Assembly (NCBI RefSeq): GCF_018069755.1
Contig: NZ_JAGQDE010000007.1
Coordinates: forward strand, 124,001-188,000
DNA length: 64,000 nt
Direction: 5' to 3'
Origin: Ideonella aquatica
Lineage (GTDB): Bacteria; Pseudomonadota; Gammaproteobacteria; Burkholderiales; Burkholderiaceae_C
Position 1 is the first letter of the stretch. Each line of letters opens with the position of its first letter. The position numbers were made by a program, and so were the translations under genes. The notes beneath the pieces are model-generated. The model was given only the letters and a program-made list of their open reading frames with translations. It ran no database searches and was not told where the DNA came from. Below are positions 26,652-36,141 of the stretch, in pieces.

Positions 26652-27536
26652 TCAGCGCCGCGCGCGCACCTGCTCGAAGCCCTCGCACAACAGGCGCATC
26701 GCCTGCAGCGCGCGCGGCGAGGCGCGGCTGATCAGGTCGGCCGGCACCATCACCACCGCCTGCCTGGCCACCGGCTCGAAGCGGGCCAGGCCGCGCCAGG
26801 GCGACAGGGTCTCGTCGTCACGCGTCTCGACGCTGCTGCTGGCCAGCACCTGCGGGCGCGCGGCCAGCACCGCTTCGGGGCTGACGGTGGGCACCAGCAG
26901 CGGCTCGGCGCCGAAGACGTTGACGCCACCGCAGCCGCGGATCATGTCAGCGATCGGGTGGCGGTCGTTGATCGTCAGCAGCGGCTGGTGCCACACCTGG
27001 TAAAAGACCCGCAGCGGTGGCCGCGCGGCGTACTGGCGGCGCAGTGCGGCCAGCTCGGCGGCGTAGGCATCGGCGGCCGTGTCAGCCGCGGCACGGGTGC
27101 CGGCCAGCGTGCCCAGGCGGCGCAGGCTCTCGCCGATCTGCGCCAGGTCGCGCGGCTCGCTGTGGAACAGCGGCAGCTTCAGCGCCCTGAGCCGGTCGAG
27201 CTGCGCGGCGGAGTTGCCATGCGCCCAGACCACGATCAGGTCCGGTTTGAGCGCGGCAATGCGCTCCAGATCCAGCTGATTGGCATCGCCCACCACCGGC
27301 AGGCGCTTGGCCGCGTCGGGATAGTCGCCGTAGCGCACCGTGGCCACCACCTGGGCGCCAGCACCGGCGGCGAACAGCAGCTCGGTGGCGTGCGGCGCGA
27401 CGCTGACGATGCGCCGCGCCGGGGCCGGCAGCGTGACGGTGCGGCCCTCGTCGTCCAGCGCGCTGACCGCGGCCTGGGCACCGACCGCCCACGACCCGAC
27501 CAGCCAGAGTATCGCGAGCAGGCGCATGGTCCTCAT
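26652..27536 (-). CDS. btuF: Vitamin B12 ABC transporter substrate-binding protein
   Basis: Periplasmic cobalamin-binding protein delivering B12 to BtuCD; 294 residues with a signal peptide (about 1-22, ending AVGAQA). The fold markers IVSVAPHATELLFAAGAG and YGDYPDAAKRLPVVGD match BtuF-type helical-backbone receptors. ATG 27536 overlaps the cobU stop by ATGA, favouring it over ATG 27527. It is the last gene of the nine-gene B12 operon. Confidence 0.92.
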   Translation of the reverse strand: MRTMRLLAILWLVGSWAVGAQAAVSALDDEGRTVTLPAPARRIVSVAPHATELLFAAGAGAQVVATVRYGDYPDAAKRLPVVGDANQLDLERIAALKPDLIVVWAHGNSAAQLDRLRALKLPLFHSEPRDLAQIGESLRRLGTLAGTRAAADTAADAYAAELAALRRQYAARPPLRVFYQVWHQPLLTINDRHPIADMIRGCGGVNVFGAEPLLVPTVSPEAVLAARPQVLASSSVETRDDETLSPWRGLARFEPVARQAVVMVPADLISRASPRALQAMRLLCEGFEQVRARR

Positions 27537-28042
27537 CCCTTCAGCGGCAGCACGCAGCCGGCCATCACGAAGCGCACCGCGTCGCAGCGCTCGGCCAGCG
27601 CCTGGTGCAGCCAGCCGTTCTCATCGACGAAGCGGCGGTTCAGCGCGCCCAGCGGCACGATGCCATGGCCCACCTCGTTGCCCACCAGCAGCAACTCGGC
27701 CTGCAGCATGGGCAGCGTCTCCAGCAGCGCGGCGCGCTCGACCATGCAGCGTTCGTCGCCCGCCTGCAGCAGGTTGCTGAGCCACAGCGTCAGGCAGTCG
27801 ACCAGCAGCAGCGCGCCGGGCGCATCGGCGGCCTGCAGCGCGGCGGCCAGTGCCAGCGGCTCCTCGATGCAGCGCCAGTGGGCGGGCCGTGCGGCGCGGT
27901 GGGCGCTGATGCGCGCGGCCATCTCGTCGTCCAGCGCCTGGGCGGTGGCGATCACGGTGACCGCGCGGCCGCTGCCTTGCGCCAGCTGCTCGGCGAGCCG
28001 GCTTTTGCCGCTGCGGGCGCCGCCCAGGATCAGGGTCTTCAT
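27533..28042 (-). CDS. cobU: Adenosylcobinamide kinase / guanylyltransferase
   Basis: Bifunctional CobU/CobP, phosphorylating adenosylcobinamide and then forming adenosylcobinamide-GDP in nucleotide-loop assembly; 169 residues. P-loop GGARSGKS (7-14), the GMP-accepting His at about 48 (SAHRAARPAHW) and LLVDCLTLWLSNLL are present. ATGA overlaps on both sides (with cobC and btuF) indicate coupled translation. Confidence 0.96.
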   Translation of the reverse strand: MKTLILGGARSGKSRLAEQLAQGSGRAVTVIATAQALDDEMAARISAHRAARPAHWRCIEEPLALAAALQAADAPGALLLVDCLTLWLSNLLQAGDERCMVERAALLETLPMLQAELLLVGNEVGHGIVPLGALNRRFVDENGWLHQALAERCDAVRFVMAGCVLPLKG

Positions 28043-28599
28043 GCGGCCTCGCTCCACTGGCCGCCAAGGTGCTGCAGGCGGGTCAGCCCACCAAAGGCCA
28101 GCGGCTGCGCCAGCGCCTCGGTGGCGGCCTGGCCGCGGGCGCGCGCCAGGGCCACGCGGATCGGGCCGGCGTGGGCCACAACCAGCACGCGCGCGGCGGC
28201 CAGATCGGCCAGCGCGTCCATCGCGGCGTGGGTGCGCGCGCGCAGCGCGGCCAGCGTCTCGCCGCCGGGCGGCGCCTGCTGCTCGGGGTCGGCGGCCCAG
28301 GGGTCGCTCTCGGCGCGGTCGATGGCCGACCAGGGGCGGCCCTCCCAGGCGCCGAAGTGCAGCTCCTGCCAGCGTGCATCGATCTGCAGCGCGCAGCGCA
28401 GCGCGGGCGCCAGTGCCTCGGCCAGCACGCGGGCGCGCTGCAGCGGGCTGCTCCACAGCGCGTCGATGCCGGCGGGCAGGGCTTGGAGCACCTGCGCCAG
28501 CGGCGGCTCCATCGGCTCGCGCAGCGGCAGGTCCGCCTGGCCGTAGCAGGTGCCAGCCGGCGCGGCGACCACCGGATGGCGCAGCAGGATCAGCTCCAT
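28039..28599 (-). CDS. cobC: Alpha-ribazole phosphatase
   Basis: Histidine phosphatase superfamily protein of 186 residues, acting on alpha-ribazole 5'-phosphate or adenosylcobalamin 5'-phosphate. The phosphohistidine motif reads LLRHPVV (residues 5-11) rather than RHG, a variant that also occurs in CobC-type members; WSSPLQRAR, ELHFGAWEG and VVAHAGPIR complete the active site. The start overlaps the cobS end by ten bases and the stop overlaps cobU by ATGA. Confidence 0.9.
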   Translation of the reverse strand: MELILLRHPVVAAPAGTCYGQADLPLREPMEPPLAQVLQALPAGIDALWSSPLQRARVLAEALAPALRCALQIDARWQELHFGAWEGRPWSAIDRAESDPWAADPEQQAPPGGETLAALRARTHAAMDALADLAAARVLVVAHAGPIRVALARARGQAATEALAQPLAFGGLTRLQHLGGQWSEAA

Positions 28600-29366
28600 G
28601 CACCGCCCCGTGCGCTCAGGCCGAGCAGGAAGCCGATCTCGGCCAGCTGCTGCGTGGCGCCCAGCGCGTCGCCCACGTAGCCGCCCAGGCGGCGGCGCAG
28701 GTAGGCCACGGCGGCCAGCCACACCAGCACCGCGCCCAGCAGCGCGGGCCCGGCGGCCGTGCCCAGCGGCGCGCAGGGCAGCAGCGCCACGGTGGTGGCA
28801 AACAGCAGCGCGCCGGCGCCGGGACGCGTCTGGGCGATCGGTTTGGACTTGGCGCTGTCGTCGTCGCGCACATAGTCCAGTCGCGCCATCACCCCCAGTG
28901 CGGCCAGGCGGCTGACCGCATGGCTGGCCACCAGCGCGGCCGCCAGCATCAGCGTGTCCAGCCGCTCGACCAGCCCCAGCAGCAACTGGTACTTCAGCGC
29001 CAGCAGCAGGGCCACGCCAATCGTGGCGTAGCTGCCCACCCGCGAGTCCTTCATGATCGCCAGCACGCGTTCGCGGGTGAAGCCGCCGCCGAAGCCGTCG
29101 CAGCTGTCGGCAAAGCCGTCCTCGTGAAAGGCACCGGTGAGCAGCACGCTCGCAGCCATGGACAGCAGCACCGCCACCGGGGCCGACCACAGTGGCAGCG
29201 CCCCCAGCAGCACGGCCGCACCGACCGCGCCCACCAAGGCGCCCACGGTGGGAAAGTGCCGCGACGAGGCATTGAGCTGCGCGGGTGACCAGCCCACCCA
29301 GGCCGGCACCGGCACGCGGGTGAAGAACTGCAGTGCAGTGAAGAAGAGGCGCAGCTCTTCGCGCAT
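28590..29366 (-). CDS. cobS: Adenosylcobinamide-GDP ribazoletransferase
   Basis: Integral membrane cobalamin (5'-phosphate) synthase joining AdoCbi-GDP with alpha-ribazole(-phosphate); 258 residues. The N terminus FFTALQFFTRVPVP and the acidic metal motif FHEDGFADSCDGFGGG are diagnostic, and several hydrophobic helices follow. It begins two bases after the cobT stop. Confidence 0.96.
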   Translation of the reverse strand: MREELRLFFTALQFFTRVPVPAWVGWSPAQLNASSRHFPTVGALVGAVGAAVLLGALPLWSAPVAVLLSMAASVLLTGAFHEDGFADSCDGFGGGFTRERVLAIMKDSRVGSYATIGVALLLALKYQLLLGLVERLDTLMLAAALVASHAVSRLAALGVMARLDYVRDDDSAKSKPIAQTRPGAGALLFATTVALLPCAPLGTAAGPALLGAVLVWLAAVAYLRRRLGGYVGDALGATQQLAEIGFLLGLSARGGAWS

Positions 29367-29368
29367 GA

Positions 29369-30412
29369 TCACCCGCCTTGCTCGCTGACGCCCGCACTGT
29401 CGAAGCTGGCCATCTCGCCCAGGAAGGCGCAGGCGGCGCGCAGCAGCGGCACGGCCAGCACGGCGCCGGTGCCTTCGCCCAGGCGCAGACCCAGGTCCAG
29501 CAGCGGATCGGCGTGCAGCAGCTCGAGCATGGCGCCGTGCCCGGCCTCGGCCGAGCGGTGGGCGAAGATGGCATGGTCGCGCAGCGCGGGCTCGATGCAC
29601 TGCGCCGCCAGGAAGGCGCTGCCGGTGATGAAGCCGTCCACCACGAAGGCGATGCCGGCCTCGGCGGCGCCCAGCATCGCACCGGCCATCATGGCGATCT
29701 CGAAGCCGCCGTACTCGACCAGCGCCTCGCGGCCGTCGGAGATGCCACCGGTGCGCGCCGCGGCGCGCGCCAGCACAGCGCGCTTGTGCACCAGGCCGGC
29801 GTCATCCAGGCCGGTGCCGCGGCCGGTGGCCACCTCCAGCGGCACATGGCGCAGCTTGTGCAGCAGCAGGCTGGCGGCGCTGGTGTTGGCAATGCCCATC
29901 TCGCCAAAGGCCAGCAGCGTGCAGCCGTCGGCCTGCGCGGCCTGCACGCGCAAGCGGCCGCAGGCCAGCGCGGCCTCGCACTGCGCGGGCGTCATCGCCG
30001 GCTCGGTAGCGCAGTTGCGGGTGCCGTGGCCCCGCTTGGCATCGACCAGGCCGGGCAGCGGACCGAAGTGGTGCGCCACGCCGGCATCGACCACCTCCAC
30101 CTCCACGCCCAGGCTGCGCGCCAGTGCATTGACCGCCGCGCCGCCCTGCACGAAGTTCATCACCATCTGCCAGGTGACGTCCTGCGGGTAGGCGCTGACG
30201 CCCTCGGCGGCGATGCCGTGGTCACCGGCGAAGACGATCACGCGCGGCCGCTCGATCACCGGCCGCAGCGTGCCCTGGATGCGGCCCAGCTGCAGCGCCA
30301 GGTCCTCGAGCCGGCCGAGTGCGCCCAGCGGCTTGGTCTTGCGGTCGATTGCGTGGCGCAGCTCGGCGTCGAGCGCGGTGGAGACTGGAAGGATATGAAA
30401 TTCGGTGCGCAT
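29369..30412 (-). CDS. cobT: Nicotinate-nucleotide--dimethylbenzimidazole phosphoribosyltransferase
   Basis: Makes alpha-ribazole phosphate, the lower-ligand precursor, from nicotinate mononucleotide and a benzimidazole; 347 residues. [29 protein letters not shown] and the C-terminal GEGTGA with the catalytic-type Glu are intact. ATG 30412 overlaps the btuD stop by one base (TGATG), and is preferred over ATG 30427. Confidence 0.97.
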   Translation of the reverse strand: MRTEFHILPVSTALDAELRHAIDRKTKPLGALGRLEDLALQLGRIQGTLRPVIERPRVIVFAGDHGIAAEGVSAYPQDVTWQMVMNFVQGGAAVNALARSLGVEVEVVDAGVAHHFGPLPGLVDAKRGHGTRNCATEPAMTPAQCEAALACGRLRVQAAQADGCTLLAFGEMGIANTSAASLLLHKLRHVPLEVATGRGTGLDDAGLVHKRAVLARAAARTGGISDGREALVEYGGFEIAMMAGAMLGAAEAGIAFVVDGFITGSAFLAAQCIEPALRDHAIFAHRSAEAGHGAMLELLHADPLLDLGLRLGEGTGAVLAVPLLRAACAFLGEMASFDSAGVSEQGG

Positions 30413-31179
30413 CAGGCAGGCAGCCACCAGCGGTGGCCGTGGGCGTGGACAGCGCTCAGCGGGTGGCCGAAGGCGGCGGACAGCGCGGCCTCGGTCATCA
30501 CCTCGGCGGCGGGGCCGGCGATCGCGCGGCCGTCGCCGGGCAGCAGCAGGGCGTGGGTGGCCAGGCGCTGGGCCAGGCTGAGGTCGTGGATGGACAGCAG
30601 CAGGCCGCGCCCGCGCTCTCGTGCTTCGCAGGCCAGCAGTTCGGCCACACGCAGCTGCTGGGCCAGGTCCAGGTGGGCCAGCGGCTCGTCCAGCAGCGCC
30701 AGCGGCGGGTCCTGGGTCAGCAGCGTGGCCAGCGCGACGCGCTGGCGCTCGCCACCGGACAGCGTGGTCACATCGCGCGACTCGAAGCCGGCCAGGCCCA
30801 CGCGGGCCAGCGCGGCCAGCGCCAGTGTGCGGTCGGCCTCGCCCTCCCAGTGCCAGCGCGAGAGGTGCGGATGGCGGCCCTGCAGCACAACATCCAGCAC
30901 CGGCGCCGGAAAGGCGTCATGCACCGACTGCGGCACGAAGCCGCGCCAGCAGGCCTGCTCGGCCAGCGGCCGTGCGGACAGCGGCTGGTCTCCCAGCCAC
31001 ACCGAGCCGGCCTCGGGCGCGCGCGCGCCGGCCAGCGTGTGCAGCAGCGTGGTCTTGCCCACGCCGTTGGGGCCCAGCAGGCACCAGACCTCGCCGCGCC
31101 GCACCGCCAGGTCCAGCGCGGCCACCAGCACGCGCGTGCCGATGCGCACCGTCAGGCCGCGGGTGGACAGCAGCGTCAT
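30412..31179 (-). CDS. btuD: Vitamin B12 ABC transporter ATPase
   Basis: ATP-binding subunit of the BtuCDF importer; 255 residues. Walker [11 protein letters not shown]-loop region [10 protein letters not shown], signature LSGGERQR, Walker [13 protein letters not shown] and the H-loop SIHDLSLA are all present. ATG 31179 overlaps the btuC stop by ATGA. Confidence 0.93.
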   Translation of the reverse strand: MTLLSTRGLTVRIGTRVLVAALDLAVRRGEVWCLLGPNGVGKTTLLHTLAGARAPEAGSVWLGDQPLSARPLAEQACWRGFVPQSVHDAFPAPVLDVVLQGRHPHLSRWHWEGEADRTLALAALARVGLAGFESRDVTTLSGGERQRVALATLLTQDPPLALLDEPLAHLDLAQQLRVAELLACEARERGRGLLLSIHDLSLAQRLATHALLLPGDGRAIAGPAAEVMTEAALSAAFGHPLSAVHAHGHRWWLPA

Positions 31180-32183
31180 CGCTGGCCCCCGCGCGTCAAC
31201 AGCGCGATGAAGGCCGGCGCCCCCACCAACGCAGTGACCACGCCCACCGGCAGCTGCAGCGGTGCGGCCACGGTGCGTGCCAAGGTGTCGGCGGCCAGCA
31301 GGAACACACCCCCGGCCAGCGCGCTGGCCGGCAGCAGCCAGCGCTGGTCGTTGCCGATCAGCAGGCGCAGCGCATGCGGCACCACCAGGCCGACAAAGCC
31401 GATCGTGCCGGCGGTGGCCACGGCCAGCGCCGCTGCCGCCGAGGCGGCCAGGTAGACGACCAGCCGCACCCGCGCCACCGGCACGCCCAGCATCTGCGCC
31501 GCGCCGGGGCCGCGCAGCAGCAGGTTCAGCTCGCGGCCCAGCGGCCACAGCCCGGCCAGCAGTGCCCAGGGGGCCAGCAGCACCGGCCACGCCGGCTCGG
31601 CCGCCGAGAGGTCGCCCATCATCCAGAACAGCATGCCCTTGAGTTGCGCGTCGGGCGCCAGCGCCAGCAGCAGGCCGACGCCGGCCATCGCCACTGCCGA
31701 GAGCATCACGCCGGTCAGCAGCAGGCGCGGCGTGGCGTCCTGGCGGCTGGCCAGCTCGATGCGGCCCAGGTCCGGGTGGGCCAGTGCAAAGACCATCAGC
31801 ACCGCCGCGAAGGCGCCGGCGAAGGCGCCACCATGCACCGCCAGTGCGCCGCCGCCCAGCACCATCAGCCCCAGCGCGCCCAGCGCGGCGCCGCCCGACA
31901 GGCCCAGCACATAGGGGTCGGCCAGCGGGTTGCGCAGCAGCACCTGCATCAGCGCGCCCGCCAGGGCCAGCAGCGCGCCCACGCTGAGGGCGGCCAGCGC
32001 GCGCGGCAGGCGCAGGCGGTGCAGGATCTCGGCCTCGGCCGAGGCGTCGGGGTGGCGCAGCAAGGTGGGCAGATCGGCGGGTGTGATCGTCACGCTGCCC
32101 ACCGACAGGGCCAGCAGGAACAGCCCGGCCAGCACCGCCACCAGCAGCGCCAGCACCGGGCCGGGGCGGCGCAAGGCGCTCAT
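31176..32183 (-). CDS. btuC: Vitamin B12 ABC transporter permease
   Basis: FecCD/BtuC-type inner-membrane permease of 335 residues with about ten helices. Family motifs include RLPRALAALSVGALLALAG, RNPLADPYVLGLSGGA and GTIGFVGLVVPHALR. ATGA overlaps with tonB upstream and btuD downstream place it inside the coupled operon. Specificity for cobalamin is inferred from the riboswitch and cob genes. Confidence 0.93.
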   Translation of the reverse strand: MSALRRPGPVLALLVAVLAGLFLLALSVGSVTITPADLPTLLRHPDASAEAEILHRLRLPRALAALSVGALLALAGALMQVLLRNPLADPYVLGLSGGAALGALGLMVLGGGALAVHGGAFAGAFAAVLMVFALAHPDLGRIELASRQDATPRLLLTGVMLSAVAMAGVGLLLALAPDAQLKGMLFWMMGDLSAAEPAWPVLLAPWALLAGLWPLGRELNLLLRGPGAAQMLGVPVARVRLVVYLAASAAAALAVATAGTIGFVGLVVPHALRLLIGNDQRWLLPASALAGGVFLLAADTLARTVAAPLQLPVGVVTALVGAPAFIALLTRGGQR

Positions 32184-32887
32184 TGGCTGGCCAGCAGCGT
32201 GGCGCCGACCGGTTGGTCGAGCTGGAAGCGGATGGCCACAGTCAGCGTGCTGGGCACGGCCTCGGCCCCGACGCGGGCGGGTTCGTAGCGCCAGGCGCGG
32301 GCGGCGTCGCGCGCGGCCAGGTCGAGCAGGGCGATGCCGCTGCGCTGCAACCACTGCACCGACTCGACGCGGCCCTCGGCATCGATGTGCAGCTGCAGGC
32401 GCACGCGGCCCTGCAGGCCGTCCTCGCGCGCGGCCTCGGGGTAGGCGGGCAGGGTGTTGCCGGGCAGCGGGCGTGCGGGCAGCGTGGTGGCGACCAGCGG
32501 TGCCGCGCTGGCCGGGGCACTTGCGGGCAGGCCATTGCGCGGCAGGCTGGCCGCGGGTGGGGCGGCCACGGCCAGCAGCAGTGTGGGCGCCGGGGCCGGG
32601 GCGGGCAGTGCGGCGTCCGACGTGGGACGAGGCTCGGCCGTGATCGGCGGCGCGGCGTGCCGCGGCGCCCGGACCTGAGGCCGCGGTTCGGTGTGATGCA
32701 CCGGTACCGCCGCCCCCACGGCCGGGGCGCTGAGATAGATCAGCGCCGGGCCGCGCTCCGGCGCGGCGGCGGCCGGCCGGCTGTTCAGCGCCGGCCACAC
32801 CAGCGCCCAGGCGGCACCGTGCAGCACCAGCGCGACCAGCGCGCCCTGGGCGCGCGGTCCGAAGCCGATGCGGCGTGGCCGGTCCAT
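32180..32887 (-). CDS. tonB: TonB-like energy transducer
   Basis: 235-residue TonB family protein: N-terminal inner-membrane helix (about 14-33), a long Pro/Ala-rich periplasmic linker, and a C-terminal TonB domain (NTLPAYPEAAREDGLQGRVR, then VESVQWLQRSG and AWRYEPAR). Its place between btuB and btuC suggests a dedicated TonB for cobalamin receptor energisation, probably working with ExbBD encoded elsewhere. Confidence 0.9.
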   Translation of the reverse strand: MDRPRRIGFGPRAQGALVALVLHGAAWALVWPALNSRPAAAAPERGPALIYLSAPAVGAAVPVHHTEPRPQVRAPRHAAPPITAEPRPTSDAALPAPAPAPTLLLAVAAPPAASLPRNGLPASAPASAAPLVATTLPARPLPGNTLPAYPEAAREDGLQGRVRLQLHIDAEGRVESVQWLQRSGIALLDLAARDAARAWRYEPARVGAEAVPSTLTVAIRFQLDQPVGATLLASQ

Positions 32888-32889
32888 GG

Positions 32890-34734
32890 TCAGAACAGCG
32901 GCGTCCAGCGCAGCGTCAGCTGGGCCTGGCGGCCCGGGGCGACATAGCCCAGCGCTTGCTGGTAGCTGCGGTCGGTGAGGTTGTCGACGCGACCCTCGAG
33001 CGACCATTCTGGCGTCACGCGCCAGCGGGCGAACAGCGCCAGCGTGGCGTAGCCACCCATGCGGGTGCCGGCGCTCTCGTCCACCGAGTCCCAGCGCGCA
33101 CCGCTGTAGCCCAGGTCGCTGCCCAGCGACCAGTCGCCCATCGGCTGCACCAAGTGCAGCTGGGCGAACTGGCGGGCCCGGCGCTGCAGCTGCGCGCCGG
33201 TGTCGCTGTCCTCGGGCGACTGCGCGGTCAGGCTGACGCGCACACGGGTGCCGGTGGGCAGCGTGCCGCTGGCGCCGAGCACCAGGCCGTCGATGCGGGC
33301 GCGCGCGGTGTTGCGCGGCTGGTAGCTGAAGCTGCCCGGCACCGTCTCGACCCAGTTGATCAACTGGCGGATGCGGTTGGAGAACAGCGTCGCGCTCCAC
33401 TGCACGCCGCCTGCCGACAGGTCGGCGCCCAGCTCGGCATTGACGCTGCGCTCGGGTTGCAGGGCCGGGTTGCCGTTGCTGCCGAAGTTGTCGCTGTAGT
33501 AGAGCTGGTTGAAGGTGGGCGCCTTGAAGGCGCTGCCCAGCGCACCGCGCAGGCGCAGCGAGCTGGAGGCCTGCCAGGCCAGGCCCAGCTGGCCGGTGCT
33601 GTGGCCGCCGTACTGGCTGTTGCGGTCATGGCGCAGATCGGCCTGCACCGACAGCGCGCCATAGGCCGCCTGCCAGCCCAGCAGGCCGCTGCCCACGTTG
33701 CGGCTGTCGCGGGCATAGGCGGTGGCGCTGTCCACCGCCTGGCGCGACCACTCCAGGCCGGCGCTGAGCGTGCCGCCGGCCACGCGGTGGCGACCGATCC
33801 ACGAGAGCTGGTCCTGGGTGGTGTCGGTGAAGACCGTGGAGCTGCCGGCCAGGTGGTTGTCGTCCCAGCTGCGGGCCAGGCGCAGCGTGTGCTCGACCCC
33901 GGGCAGCAGCGGACCGCTCCAGTGCGCGGCCAGGGTCTGGGTGCGGTCACGGCTGAGGTCGTCGGCCACGGCGGTGGCGTCGTACTGCACGGTGCTGTCG
34001 CTGCGCAGGAACTGCAGACCCAGCTGATGGCCGCCGTCCAGGTGCTGCACCACGCGGGCTTGCAGGCCCAGCTGGCGGCTGCCGTCGCGGTCGGGGTTGT
34101 AGCCCCAGAAGCTGGGATCGGAGACGTTGTAGCCGTCGCTGCGCAGCGCGGTGGCGCCCAGCGACAGCTCGGTCTGACCCAGGCGCGCCGCATAGCTGCC
34201 GGCCACGCGGGCCAGACCGCGCTCGCCGGCGGTCCAGGACAGATCGACGCCTGGGCTGCGCTGCGCGGTCTTGGTGAAGATCTGGATCACGCCGCCGATC
34301 GCGTCGGCACCGTACAGGCTGCTGGAGGCGCCGGGCAGCAGCTCCACGCGCTCGATCAGGGCCAGCGGAATGGCCTCCAGCGGCGCCGTGCCCAGCGTGG
34401 CCGAGCCGATGCGCACGCCGTCGACCAGCACCACGGTGTGGTCGCTGTTGGCGCCGCGCATGAACACGCCGCTGATCTGGCCCAGGCCGCCGTTGGTGCT
34501 GGTCTCGACGCCGCCCAGGCTGCGCAGCAGCTCGGTCAGCGAGCCGGCGCCGGCGGCTCGGATGTCCTCGGCGGTGATCACCTGCACCGGCCGCACCGCG
34601 GCGCGGGCGCGTTGCGGCTGGCGGGCGGCGGTGACGACCAGGTCGTCGTCGGAGGGAGTGGACTGGGCGAAGGCGCCCAGGGGCGAAGCGGCCAGCAGCG
34701 TGGCCAGGGCAAGCGCGGTGCGCGGGAACATCAT
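32890..34734 (-). CDS. btuB: TonB-dependent cobalamin receptor
   Basis: Outer-membrane B12 receptor of 614 residues with a signal peptide (cleavage near LGAFA-Q). A TonB box-like DDDLVVTAAR precedes the plug domain (PVQVITAEDI, GVETSTNGGLGQISGVFMRG), followed by a 22-strand barrel ending in the outer-membrane signature Phe (LRWTPLF). It is the first gene after the cobalamin riboswitch, and tonB starts two bases after its stop. Confidence 0.95.
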   Translation of the reverse strand: MMFPRTALALATLLAASPLGAFAQSTPSDDDLVVTAARQPQRARAAVRPVQVITAEDIRAAGAGSLTELLRSLGGVETSTNGGLGQISGVFMRGANSDHTVVLVDGVRIGSATLGTAPLEAIPLALIERVELLPGASSSLYGADAIGGVIQIFTKTAQRSPGVDLSWTAGERGLARVAGSYAARLGQTELSLGATALRSDGYNVSDPSFWGYNPDRDGSRQLGLQARVVQHLDGGHQLGLQFLRSDSTVQYDATAVADDLSRDRTQTLAAHWSGPLLPGVEHTLRLARSWDDNHLAGSSTVFTDTTQDQLSWIGRHRVAGGTLSAGLEWSRQAVDSATAYARDSRNVGSGLLGWQAAYGALSVQADLRHDRNSQYGGHSTGQLGLAWQASSSLRLRGALGSAFKAPTFNQLYYSDNFGSNGNPALQPERSVNAELGADLSAGGVQWSATLFSNRIRQLINWVETVPGSFSYQPRNTARARIDGLVLGASGTLPTGTRVRVSLTAQSPEDSDTGAQLQRRARQFAQLHLVQPMGDWSLGSDLGYSGARWDSVDESAGTRMGGYATLALFARWRVTPEWSLEGRVDNLTDRSYQQALGYVAPGRQAQLTLRWTPLF

Positions 34735-34857
34735 GGAAGCTTCTGCAAAGGCGCCCCGGCTGGCGCTGTCGGGCCGGCCAGGAGCGATGGTCGTGCCCGG
34801 CCGCTTCCCCGCAGCTGGGCACCATGTCGGTGACGCCGCCTGCGCAGCACCACCCCG

Positions 34858-35046
34858 TCGTTGGCCGGTATCCGGGCTGGCGGAGACGACCCGTGCGGCC
34901 TTCCCGAAGCCGAGGCTTCAGTGGCGAGGGAGCACGAGCGAGGGGGCCGAGACCGGCACCCTGTCCGCTTACCGTTGCGGGGGCAGCGCAGGTTGGGCGT
35001 TCCTCGTCGAGGGCGGCCTTCCTGCTTCCCGTTTACCCCAAGCCGC
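34858..35046 (-). promoter_or_regulatory. Cobalamin riboswitch
   Basis: Read on the minus strand this leader contains GGGAAGCAGGAAGGC, the core GCTGCCCCCGCAACGGTAAG (34967-34986), CACTGAAGCC with GGGAAGGC, and the B12-box variant AGCCCGGATACCGGCC (34863-34878), in the order expected of a cobalamin aptamer. It ends about 120 bases before btuB; the intervening GC-rich hairpins would be the expression platform. High B12 should lower expression of the nine-gene operon. Confidence 0.95.
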
Positions 35047-35156
35047 CACGATGGACGGCCCAGGCACCAACGGACGAAATCTTAGCATCCGCTTCCCGAC
35101 ACGAAGCTTGCGGCGGGACAATCCGACCGGCCCCGGCCTGGGGCGAAGGAGTGCCG

Positions 35157-35624
35157 ATGAACCCGTTGCGCCGCCTGTTCGACCCCACCCTGTGGCTGCT
35201 GGCCGCGCTACCGGCCGGGGCGGCTGGCGCGCCCGATCTGGCGGCGCTGCGCGAGGAAGTGCGCGCCGCCGAAACTGCCTTCGCAGACAGCATGGCGCGC
35301 CGTGACTGGGGCGCCTTCGCCGGCTTCGTGGCCGACGATGCCGTGTTCCTCAACGGCGGCCAGCCGCTGCGCGGCAAGGATGCCGTGCTGGCGCACTGGA
35401 AGCGCTTCTTCGACGGTCCGAAGGCGCCGTTTGCCTGGAAGCCCGAGCTGGTCGAGGTGATCGGCAGCGGCGGTCTGGCGCAGTCGATCGGGCCGGTCAC
35501 GGACCCAGCCGGCACGCTGGTGGCGCGCTTTTACAGCACCTGGCGGCGCGAGGCCGACGGCCGCTGGCGCGTGGTGCTCGACAATGGCTACGACGTCAGC
35601 CCAGACGGCCGCGCCAAGCCATGA
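35157..35624 (+). CDS. Secreted DUF4440/SnoaL-like protein
   Basis: 155-residue protein with a signal sequence (about 1-25, LWLLAALPAGAAGA) and an NTF2-like DUF4440 domain: AAETAFADSMARRDWGAFAG, DDAVFLNGGQPLRGKDAVL and a final RVVLDNGYD strand. Family members are found with many functions; none can be assigned. It is divergent from the B12 operon. Confidence 0.82.
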   Translation: MNPLRRLFDPTLWLLAALPAGAAGAPDLAALREEVRAAETAFADSMARRDWGAFAGFVADDAVFLNGGQPLRGKDAVLAHWKRFFDGPKAPFAWKPELVEVIGSGGLAQSIGPVTDPAGTLVARFYSTWRREADGRWRVVLDNGYDVSPDGRAKP

Positions 35625-35638
35625 TCCGCCGCACCTGA

Positions 35639-36058
35639 TCACCAGCTGCCGGTGTTGGGCATCGAGGCCCAGGGCTCGGCCGGCGCCAGCGCCGGGCCGT
35701 CCTGCAGCAGCTCGATGCTGATCTGGTCGGGCGAGCGCACGAAGGCCATGCGGCCGTCGCGCGGCGGGCGCAGGATGGTCACGCCGTGGTCCTGCAGGCG
35801 CTGGCAGGTGGCGTAGATGTCTTTGGCCGCGTAGGCCAGGTGGCCGAAATTGCGGCCGCCGCTGTAGGCCTCGGGATCCCAGTTGTGGGTCAGTTCCACC
35901 TGGGCGCTGTGGTCGCCGGGCGCCGCCAGGAAGACCAGCGTGAAGCGGCCCTGCGGGTAGTCGTTGCGGCGCAGGACCTCCAGGCCCAGGGCGTCGCGGT
36001 AGAAGCGCAGCGAGGCGTCGAGATCGGTCACGCGGACCATGGTGTGCAGGTATTTCAT
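35639..36058 (-). CDS. gloA: Lactoylglutathione lyase (glyoxalase I)
   Basis: 139-residue VOC-fold metalloenzyme that isomerises the methylglyoxal-glutathione hemithioacetal. Metal ligands are visible as His5 (MKYLHTMVRV), Glu in QVELTHNWD, His in FGHLAY and Glu in SIELLQ. Standalone gene converging with the DUF4440 gene. Confidence 0.93.
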   Translation of the reverse strand: MKYLHTMVRVTDLDASLRFYRDALGLEVLRRNDYPQGRFTLVFLAAPGDHSAQVELTHNWDPEAYSGGRNFGHLAYAAKDIYATCQRLQDHGVTILRPPRDGRMAFVRSPDQISIELLQDGPALAPAEPWASMPNTGSW

Positions 36059-36141
36059 GCGGGCGATTGTGCGCCGTCAGCCATGGGCCGGTGGGCGCTG
36101 CGGGCATGCTCCTACACTGTGCCCACCAACAGGAGGAGAGC

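Noticed and set aside
26058-29288. A 1076-codon plus-strand open frame across the DUF1800 and cob genes
   Set aside because: It is antisense to well-supported genes with exact stop-start overlaps, and its translation is Arg/Ala/Gln-rich with no motif; long antisense frames are expected at this GC level.
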